Origin: an uncultured Butyricicoccus sp.
GTDB taxonomy: Bacteria; Bacillota; Clostridia; Oscillospirales; Butyricicoccaceae
Direction: 5' to 3'
DNA length: 11,619 bases
NCBI GenBank assembly: GCA_900555465.1
Contig: USLE01000015.1
Span: 1-11,619, forward strand
Made by a program: the position numbers and the translations under genes. The notes under the pieces are model-generated. The model saw only the letters and a list, made by a program, of their open reading frames with translations, made no database searches and had not been told where the DNA came from. This document shows positions 6,374-11,619 of this stretch, piece by piece (position 1 is the stretch's first letter; every line of letters begins with the position of its first letter).

Positions 6374-8134
6374 ATGCCGTTTGACCGCGTATTTCTGGAC
6401 GAACTGTCCGCGCGGAACGATATTGTGGATATCGTGTCACAATATGTGCAGCTGAAAAAAAGCGGAGCAAACTATTTCGGCCTGTGCCCCTTCCACAATG
6501 AGAAGACGGCGTCGTTCTCGGTCTCGCCGGACAAGCAGATCTTTCACTGCTTCGGCTGCGGCGCGGGCGGGGGCGTGATCACCTTTGTGATGAAGGCCGA
6601 GGGGCTGGAATTCCCGGACGCGGTGCGCTATCTGGCCGACCGCGCGGGCATGCAGGTGCCCGAGCAGGGCGAGGCCGACCGGCAGGCGGCGCGCCGCCGC
6701 GAGCGGCTGTACGCGCTCTGCAAGGACGCGGCGCGGTTTTACTATGATACGCTGTGGAGGCCGGAAAACCGCGCGGCGCAACAGTATTTCATCGGCCGCG
6801 GCCTGCACCGCCGCACGATGAACCGCTTCGGCCTCGGCTATGCGCCGGACTCCTTCCATGCGCTCATGGACGCGATGACCGCCAGGGGCTACACGCGCGA
6901 CGAACTGCTTGAGGCCGGCCTTGTCAGCCGCAGCGAGAAAGGGCGTATCTACGACCGGTTCCGGAACCGCGTGATGTTCCCGATTATCGACGTGCGCGGC
7001 AACGTGATCGCGTTCGGCGGGCGCGTGCTGGACGACTCCAAGCCCAAGTATTTGAATTCGCCCGAAACGCCGATCTTCCACAAGAGCCGCAACCTGTTTG
7101 CGCTCAACCTTTCCAAGACGACAAAAAGCGGCTATTTTATTTTGGCCGAGGGCTATATGGATGTTATCGCCCTGCATCAGGCGGGGTTTGACTGCGCGGT
7201 CGCCTCGCTCGGCACCTCGCTGACCGAAGAGCAGGCGCGCATCATCGCGCGGCACGTCAGCCAGATCGTCATCTCCTATGACGCGGACGGCGCGGGACAG
7301 GCGGCGGCGCAGCGCGCGATCGACATTTTGAAAAAGTGCGACCTGCAGGTCAAGGTGCTGCGTATCCCCGGGGCCAAGGACCCGGACGAGTTCATCAAAG
7401 CCAAGGGCGCGGATGCGTTTCGGAATCTGATCGAGCGCAGCGAGGACCACAACGCCTACCGGATCGAGCAGATCGCCGCGAAATACGACCTCGAGGACGA
7501 CGAGGCGCGCGTGCTGTTCCTGCGGGATGCGGCGCGCATGCTCGCGGGCATTGACAGCAGCATCGAGCGCGAGGTCTACGCCGGCCGCGCGGCCAAAATG
7601 GCGGGCGTGACGGCGGAGGCGATGAATAACGAGGTGCGGCGCGAGCTGACCATCCGCCGCAAGCGGCGAAAGGCTGCCGAGCGGCGCGAGATCCGCTCGC
7701 CGGTCGGCCTGGCGCAGCCCAAGGACCGGACGCTTGCATACACGGACGTCAAATCCGCCAAGGCGGAGGAAAACGTGCTGCGGCTGCTGTTTTCCGACCA
7801 GAAGCTGATCGCGGAACTGGAAAATACCCTGCCGCCGGCGTGGTTTTCCGCGCCCGTGCTGCGTAAGATATACGAGCGCGTGCTTGCGCTCGACAGGGAC
7901 GGCCAGATCGTGGATATCTTATCCTTTGAGGGCTGGCTGGAGCCGAATGAAATGAGCCTGCTCTCCGCCATACTCGAACAGGGCATCCCGCCCGGCGAGC
8001 ACCGGCAGGAGCTGAAGGAATACATAAATACCATACGGATGCAGCGTGTTAAGGATGGCACGATCACCGAAGCGGGCGAGGACCCGCTGCTCACCTTTGG
8101 ACGCATCAAAAAACAAAACGCGGGAGGACAATGA
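6374..8134 (+). CDS. dnaG: DNA primase
   Basis: A 586-residue primase that makes RNA primers for lagging-strand synthesis at the replication fork, in partnership with the replicative helicase. The N-terminal CHC2 zinc finger has C38, H41, C59 and C62 ([11 protein letters not shown] through HCFGCGAGG). The catalytic TOPRIM core shows E259 in AEGYMD and the acidic pair D303/D305 in YDADGAG, plus AKDPDEFIK (334-342). The C-terminal part, from about 455, is the helicase-interaction region, weakly conserved as usual. The ATG at 6374 has AAGGAGGTG just upstream; the in-frame GTG at 6365 lies within that ribosome binding site and is rejected. The stop codon is one base before the rpoD start, so translation is probably coupled. 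The short gap after the dGTPase gene holds only a weak 5-bp hairpin (6332-6349). Confidence 0.97.
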   Translation: MPFDRVFLDELSARNDIVDIVSQYVQLKKSGANYFGLCPFHNEKTASFSVSPDKQIFHCFGCGAGGGVITFVMKAEGLEFPDAVRYLADRAGMQVPEQGEADRQAARRRERLYALCKDAARFYYDTLWRPENRAAQQYFIGRGLHRRTMNRFGLGYAPDSFHALMDAMTARGYTRDELLEAGLVSRSEKGRIYDRFRNRVMFPIIDVRGNVIAFGGRVLDDSKPKYLNSPETPIFHKSRNLFALNLSKTTKSGYFILAEGYMDVIALHQAGFDCAVASLGTSLTEEQARIIARHVSQIVISYDADGAGQAAAQRAIDILKKCDLQVKVLRIPGAKDPDEFIKAKGADAFRNLIERSEDHNAYRIEQIAAKYDLEDDEARVLFLRDAARMLAGIDSSIEREVYAGRAAKMAGVTAEAMNNEVRRELTIRRKRRKAAERREIRSPVGLAQPKDRTLAYTDVKSAKAEENVLRLLFSDQKLIAELENTLPPAWFSAPVLRKIYERVLALDRDGQIVDILSFEGWLEPNEMSLLSAILEQGIPPGEHRQELKEYINTIRMQRVKDGTITEAGEDPLLTFGRIKKQNAGGQ

Positions 8135-8135
8135 T

Positions 8136-9368
8136 ATGACGACCAAGGACAAGGCAAACACGCCCGAGCAGGCAGTAGACCAGCAGCAGGTGCTGCGCGA
8201 TCTGCTGGCGCTGGGCAAGAAGAACGGGCGTCTGTCGCTCAAGGAAATTGCCGATGCGCTCGGCCAGCTCGAGCTGGAGAGCGACGATATTGATAAGCTG
8301 TATGAGACCCTCGAGACGATGGGCGTCGAGATCGAGACCGGCGGCGTGCTGGAAAAGGCGCTCGGCGATGACGACGACGAGGTATTCGAGCCGGAGGATG
8401 TGGAAGAGGTCCCGGAAGAGGAGCTGATCGACACCTCTGCGATGGCCGAGACCTTCGCGATCGACGACCCGGTGCGCATGTACCTCAAGGAGATCGGCAA
8501 GGTCGACCTGCTCTCCCCGGAGGAGGAGATCACGCTCGCCGAGCAGATGCAGAAGGGCAACGAGGCGACCGCCCGCATCGAGGCGGAGGGCGACGCGATC
8601 CCGGCGGAGGAGCGCGCGCTGCTCGATCAGGATATCAAGACCGGTGAAAAGGCGAAAAAGCGCCTGGCAGAGGCCAACCTGCGTCTGGTCGTATCCATCG
8701 CCAAGCGCTATGTCGGCCGCGGCATGCTGTTCCTCGACCTGATCCAGGAGGGCAACCTCGGCCTGATCAAGGCGGTCGAGAAGTTCGATTCGAGCAAGGG
8801 CTTCAAGTTCTCGACCTATGCGACCTGGTGGATCCGTCAGGCCATCACCCGTGCGATCGCGGATCAGGCGCGCACCATCCGCATCCCGGTGCACATGGTG
8901 GAGACCATCAACAAGGTCATCCGCGTCTCGCGCCAGCTGCTGCAGGAGCTGGGCCACGATCCCAGCCCGGAGGAGATCGCCCGCGAGATGAACATGCCGG
9001 TCGACCGTGTGCGCGACATCCTCAAGATCGCGCAGGAGCCGGTATCGCTCGAGACCCCGATCGGTGAGGAGGAGGACTCCCACCTCGGCGACTTTATCCC
9101 GGACGACGACGCGCCCGAACCGGCCGAGGCAGCCTCGTTCATGCTGCTCAAGGAGCAGCTGGTCGAGGTGCTCAAGACGCTCACCCCGCGTGAGGAAAAG
9201 GTGCTGCGCCTGCGCTTCGGCATCGAGGACGGCCACACCCGCACGCTCGAGGAGGTCGGCAAGGAGTTCAACGTCACGCGCGAGCGTATCCGCCAGATCG
9301 AGGCAAAGGCGCTGCGCAAGCTGCGCCACCCCTCGCGCTCCAAAAAGCTCAAGGATTTCTTAAACTAA
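8136..9368 (+). CDS. rpoD: Principal RNA polymerase sigma factor (sigma-70/sigma-A)
   Basis: A 410-residue primary sigma factor (also called sigA) that directs RNA polymerase to housekeeping promoters. A compact region 1.1-like helical domain (about 15-66) is followed by an acidic stretch (78-99). Region 1.2 starts at [12 protein letters not shown] (110-121). Region 2 contains the hallmark [31 protein letters not shown] (183-213) and [16 protein letters not shown] (226-241). Region 3 spans about 252-335 (DFIPDD at 319-324 forms the finger), and region 4 covers about 345-410, with the helix-turn-helix [17 protein letters not shown] (373-389). The ATG at 8136 follows GGGAGGA (8122-8128); the in-frame ATG at 8046 lies inside dnaG without a ribosome binding site. 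About 25 residues (145-170) between regions 1.2 and 2.1 exceed the compact Bacillus form. Confidence 0.97.
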   Translation: MTTKDKANTPEQAVDQQQVLRDLLALGKKNGRLSLKEIADALGQLELESDDIDKLYETLETMGVEIETGGVLEKALGDDDDEVFEPEDVEEVPEEELIDTSAMAETFAIDDPVRMYLKEIGKVDLLSPEEEITLAEQMQKGNEATARIEAEGDAIPAEERALLDQDIKTGEKAKKRLAEANLRLVVSIAKRYVGRGMLFLDLIQEGNLGLIKAVEKFDSSKGFKFSTYATWWIRQAITRAIADQARTIRIPVHMVETINKVIRVSRQLLQELGHDPSPEEIAREMNMPVDRVRDILKIAQEPVSLETPIGEEEDSHLGDFIPDDDAPEPAEAASFMLLKEQLVEVLKTLTPREEKVLRLRFGIEDGHTRTLEEVGKEFNVTRERIRQIEAKALRKLRHPSRSKKLKDFLN

Positions 9369-9374
9369 GACCGG

Positions 9375-9401
9375 AAGGCGCCCGAACGGGCGCCTTTTCT
9401 T
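9375..9401 (+). terminator. Intrinsic terminator after rpoD
   Basis: A GC-rich stem GGCGCCC/GGGCGCC extended by AA/TT (9375-9383 with 9388-9396), a GAAC tetraloop, and a TTTTCTT tail. It sits six bases after the rpoD stop and closes the dGTPase-dnaG-rpoD cluster. Confidence 0.93.
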
Positions 9402-9412
9402 ATGCCGGAAAA

Positions 9413-9455
9413 CAACACGGTGTTGACTTTAGGTGGATATCCTGATAAAATATCC
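9413..9455 (+). promoter_or_regulatory. Promoter of the TetR gene with two overlapping dyads (candidate autoregulatory operators)
   Basis: TTGACT (9423-9428) and TAAAAT (9446-9451) are 17 bases apart, with TGA making an extended -10. A perfect dyad CAACAC-G-GTGTTG (9413-9425) overlaps the start of the -35. A second dyad, GGATAT (9435-9440) with ATATCC (9450-9455), spans the spacer and -10 and contains the palindrome GGATATCC (9435-9442). TetR proteins commonly bind such dyads in their own promoters, so autorepression is a reasonable inference; which dyad is used cannot be told. Confidence 0.7.
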
Positions 9456-9474
9456 TCGCCAAGGAGGCTGGTTT

Positions 9475-10068
9475 ATGGCAGAACAAAAGACAAACCGCCG
9501 GGTGCAGCAGACCAGGGCTGCGCTGCGCGAAGCACTCATCGACCTGACCGGGGAAAAGCCGCTTGCGGATATCACGGTCACGGACCTCTGCGCGCGGGCG
9601 GATATCAATCGGAGCACCTTTTACCTGCATTATCAGGGCGTGCATGCGCTGCTGGGCGAGATCGAGGAGCAGATCATCGCGCGGATCGAGGAGCAGCTCG
9701 TGCAGACGCCTTCCCTGCAAACGCTGAACGCGCTCGTCAATTTTCTCAAGCATGTCAGGCAGTCCCCGCGGGAGATCCGGCTGCTTTACACGCTGGTGGG
9801 GGAGCAGGGCGACCCGCATTTCGTCCGCCGCCTGCAAAAGCTGACGTATGATGCGTTCCGGCGCGGCTGGGCGCACCGCATGCCCGCAGCCAGCGAAAGC
9901 CATAAGCGGCTGACCTTTTCGTTCATTGTCCCGGGGGTGATTTCCGTCCTGTCCGCATGGGTGCATGGCGATATGCCGGATATCCCTGCGGAGGAGGTCG
10001 TCGCGCTGCTGGAAAGCATCATCGAGAACGGGGTCAACGGCGTTTACGAGCATATCAGCGGCAAGTGA
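9475..10068 (+). CDS. TetR/AcrR family transcriptional regulator
   Basis: A 197-residue DNA-binding regulator. The N-terminal helix-turn-helix is classical: DITVTDLCARADINRSTFYLHY (32-53), with the recognition helix at about 43-49 and the usual Y-x-H/Y-x-Y end. Residues from about 60 to 190 form an all-helical ligand-binding and dimerisation domain with no recognisable ligand signature; the layout is like TetR-type regulators of small effectors. The ATG at 9475 follows AAGGAGG (9461-9467) at good spacing; a further in-frame ATG at 9433 lies inside the promoter and is rejected. The gene lies directly upstream of a MATE pump in the same direction, an arrangement in which TetR regulators often repress the neighbouring exporter and themselves. 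No terminator follows before the MATE promoter. Confidence 0.92.
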   Translation: MAEQKTNRRVQQTRAALREALIDLTGEKPLADITVTDLCARADINRSTFYLHYQGVHALLGEIEEQIIARIEEQLVQTPSLQTLNALVNFLKHVRQSPREIRLLYTLVGEQGDPHFVRRLQKLTYDAFRRGWAHRMPAASESHKRLTFSFIVPGVISVLSAWVHGDMPDIPAEEVVALLESIIENGVNGVYEHISGK

Positions 10069-10093
10069 CCGCCCCGTTTTCGCATGGCCCCTC

Positions 10094-10122
10094 TTGACAG
10101 TACCGCCGCGCCATGCTATACT
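10094..10122 (+). promoter_or_regulatory. Near-consensus sigma-A promoter of the second MATE gene
   Basis: TTGACA (10094-10099) matches consensus, TATACT (10117-10122) is one base off, the spacer is 17 bases, and TGC gives an extended -10. The predicted start point is near 10129, leaving a leader of about 120 bases. An inverted repeat, GCATGGC (10082-10088) with GCCATGC (10110-10116), flanks the -35 and could be an operator. A promoter this strong would normally need a repressor or attenuation to be controlled. Confidence 0.85.
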
Positions 10123-10139
10123 AGGCATCGCTGTAAATA

Positions 10140-10174
10140 GATAAACCCTGTTTTTATCGCCGGATAAAAATCAG
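10140..10174 (+). promoter_or_regulatory. AT-rich leader hairpin with GATAAA half-sites
   Basis: TTTTTATC (10151-10158) pairs with GATAAAAA (10163-10170) around a GCCG tetraloop, with a further CTG/CAG extension (10148-10150 with 10172-10174) across one bulged base. GATAAA occurs at 10140-10145 and 10163-10168 and inverted at 10153-10158; the same hexamer is at 9444-9449 in the TetR promoter. It could be a TetR operator near the transcription start or an RNA stem preceding the terminator-like hairpin. Confidence 0.5.
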
Positions 10175-10233
10175 AGCGTCACACTTTCCATCGCAGGCCT
10201 TTGAAGATGGAAAGCATGGCGCTCTTTTCTTTT
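10173..10233 (+). terminator. Terminator-like hairpin in the leader of the second MATE gene (candidate attenuator)
   Basis: The lower stem pairs 10173-10181 with 10217-10225 (9 bp, one G-U). A 2x2 internal loop follows, then the upper stem CTTTCCATC/GATGGAAAG (10184-10192 with 10206-10214) and a 13-nt loop. The run TTTTCTTTT (10225-10233) follows directly, and the ribosome binding site starts at 10234. Because it lies downstream of the promoter at 10094-10122, it would end that transcript just before the coding region. It may be a conditional attenuator, the end of a small RNA of about 105 bases, or a terminator for tetR read-through. Confidence 0.75.
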
Positions 10234-10250
10234 GAGGAGGATTGGTCAAA

Positions 10251-11582
10251 TTGGAACAGACGGTGAGCCGGCAGGCGTTCGGCAAGTACGCCTCGCTGAA
10301 CATTCTCGGGCAGGTTGGTATCTCCTGCTACATCCTTGCGGATACCTTTTTCGTCTCGCGCGGCACGGGCGCGACCGGCCTTGCGGCGCTCAACATTGCG
10401 CTGCCGCTTTACAACCTGATGAACGGCATCGGGCTGATGATCGGCGTGGGCAGCGCCACGCACTTCACCATCTGCCGCGCGCAGAACCAGCAGGAGGAGG
10501 CCGACCGCGCGTTTACCCATGCAGTCGGGCTGGGGCTCGTGATGGGGCTGCTGTTCCTGCTGCTGGGCGTGTTCGCGGCCGGACCGCTTTCCCACCTGCT
10601 CGGCGCGGACGCGGAGACCTTCCCGCTGACCAGCGTGTATCTGCGCACGCTGCTGTGCTTCGGCCCGTTCTTTATTATGAACAACGTGCTGCTGGCCTTT
10701 GTCCGCAACGACGGCGGCCCGGGCCGCGCGATGTGCGGCATGGTGGTCGGCAGCCTGTCCAACGTTGTGATGGACTACATTTTCATCTTCCCGCTGGGCA
10801 TGGGCATGTTCGGCGCAGCGCTTGCGACCGGCGTGTCCCCGATCATCAGCATACTCATCCTGTCCGGCCACCTGCGCGCGCCCGGGCGCGGCTTCCATCT
10901 GCTGCGCGCGCGCCTGCATCCGCGGCTGCTGCCCACGCTCTGCACGCCCGGCCTGCCCTCGCTGATCTCTGAGCTGTCCTCGGGCGTTGTGCTGCTGCTA
11001 TTCAATCAGGTGCTGCTGCGTCTGGCCGGCAATACCGGCGTTGCGGCCTACGGCATTGTGGCCAACCTTGCGCTGGTGGCGGTGGCGATCTTCACCGGCC
11101 TGTCCACCGGCATGCAGCCGCTGGTCAGCCACAGCAGCGGCACGGGCGAGACCGGTTCGCTGCGCCGCCTGTACCGCTACGGCGTCGTGACCGCGCTGGC
11201 GATCGCGACCGTGCTGTTCGCGGTGGTGTTTGTGTTCGCGGCCCCGATCGCGTCCGCGTTCAACAGCTCGGGCGACCCCGTGCTGGCGGGCTACGCGGTG
11301 ACCGGACTGCGCATCTACTTCCTGGGCTTCTGGTGCGCGGGCCTCAATATCGTCTCCGCGGCGTTTTTCAGCGCATCCGGGCGGTCGGCGCAGGGCTTTG
11401 CCATCTCGCTGCTGCGCGGCGTGATCGCCATTCCGCCCGTCCTGCTGGCGCTGACGGCGTTTGCAGGCATCGGGGGCGTATGGGCCGCCTTCCCGACGGT
11501 CGAGGCCATTGTCGCCGTTCTGACGCTCGTATGCGTGTGGCGCGTGTTCCGCCGCCCGGTGGATGCGGCCAAACAGCAATAA
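10251..11582 (+). CDS. MATE family efflux transporter, second subfamily
   Basis: A 443-residue polytopic membrane transporter of the MATE superfamily with about twelve hydrophobic segments. The N-half begins KYASLNILGQVGISCYILADTFFVS (12-36), with an acidic residue (D31) in the first helix and the GLAALNIALPLYN segment typical of MATE proteins. The C-half begins near LCTPGLPSLISELSSG. It is clearly a different subfamily from the pump at 956-2344. The TTG at 10251 is chosen: GAGGAGG (10234-10240) is 10 bases upstream and the product begins MEQTVSRQAF. The TTG at 10242 touches the ribosome binding site and is less likely. It has its own promoter, a terminator-like leader and an adjacent TetR gene, so it is probably induced by a substrate, which is unknown. 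Confidence 0.9.
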   Translation: MEQTVSRQAFGKYASLNILGQVGISCYILADTFFVSRGTGATGLAALNIALPLYNLMNGIGLMIGVGSATHFTICRAQNQQEEADRAFTHAVGLGLVMGLLFLLLGVFAAGPLSHLLGADAETFPLTSVYLRTLLCFGPFFIMNNVLLAFVRNDGGPGRAMCGMVVGSLSNVVMDYIFIFPLGMGMFGAALATGVSPIISILILSGHLRAPGRGFHLLRARLHPRLLPTLCTPGLPSLISELSSGVVLLLFNQVLLRLAGNTGVAAYGIVANLALVAVAIFTGLSTGMQPLVSHSSGTGETGSLRRLYRYGVVTALAIATVLFAVVFVFAAPIASAFNSSGDPVLAGYAVTGLRIYFLGFWCAGLNIVSAAFFSASGRSAQGFAISLLRGVIAIPPVLLALTAFAGIGGVWAAFPTVEAIVAVLTLVCVWRVFRRPVDAAKQQ

Positions 11583-11591
11583 AGGACAAGA

Positions 11592-11619
11592 AAAAAGAAC
11601 CGCCGAAGCGGTTCTTTTT
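11592..11619 (+). terminator. Intrinsic (probably bidirectional) terminator after the second MATE gene
   Basis: The stem GAACCGC/GCGGTTC (11597-11603 with 11608-11614), with a CGAA tetraloop, is flanked by an A-run before it and TTTTT after it. The A-run would give a T-run on the opposite strand. It lies ten bases after the MATE stop, at the window edge. Confidence 0.9.

Noticed and set aside
9978..9985. Second copy of GGATATCC inside the tetR coding region as an operator
   Set aside because: An 8-base palindrome within coding sequence, without the flanking dyad seen in the promoter; chance is the simplest explanation.
10207..10266. A 19-codon frame (MESMALFSFEEDW...) starting in the MATE leader hairpin and overlapping the MATE start, as a possible leader peptide
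   Set aside because: It has no convincing ribosome binding site, no run of regulatory codons, and it overlaps the MATE ribosome binding site itself. Kept only as a remote possibility.

Overview
This is a GC-rich window from an anaerobic, probably gut-dwelling member of the Clostridia (Oscillospiraceae/Butyricicoccaceae-like). That placement is inferred from strong AGGAGG-type ribosome binding sites, sigma-A promoters with extended -10 elements, the dgt-like/dnaG/rpoD order typical of Firmicutes, and a Zn-type ribosomal protein L31. Genus cannot be assigned from the sequence alone. Every convincing gene is on the + strand. The many long minus-strand open frames are high-GC shadows. No gene-free stretch exceeds 300 bases, and no tRNA, rRNA, CRISPR array, insertion sequence or integrase was seen.

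Left part (1-2799): the 3' end of a probable ClC chloride channel gene, then a HAD-family phosphatase. A sigma-A promoter and a leader hairpin precede a MATE efflux pump, whose stop codon overlaps the luxS start (ATGA). Pump and AI-2/S-ribosylhomocysteine enzyme therefore look translationally coupled.

Middle (2803-5208): rpmE (L31) with its own extended -10 promoter and a strong intrinsic terminator. It is followed by hflX, a palindromic element made of 7-nt repeats, and an IMPACT/YigZ-family gene whose strong ribosome binding site points to a CTG rather than a canonical start codon.

Core housekeeping cluster (5244-9401): an HD-domain dGTP triphosphohydrolase-like gene, dnaG (primase) and rpoD (principal sigma factor), ending at a clear terminator. 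dnaG and rpoD are separated by one base. The genes link nucleotide pools, replication priming and transcription initiation.

Right part (9413-11619): a TetR-family regulator behind a promoter flanked by two dyads, then a second, unrelated-subfamily MATE pump with its own near-consensus promoter. Its leader carries a terminator-like hairpin immediately before the ribosome binding site. This looks like a locally regulated drug or metabolite efflux unit with a possible transcription attenuation step. The window is mostly ordinary core genome. The most unusual parts are the two MATE leaders, the MATE-luxS overlap, the 7-nt-repeat palindrome and the odd YigZ start.
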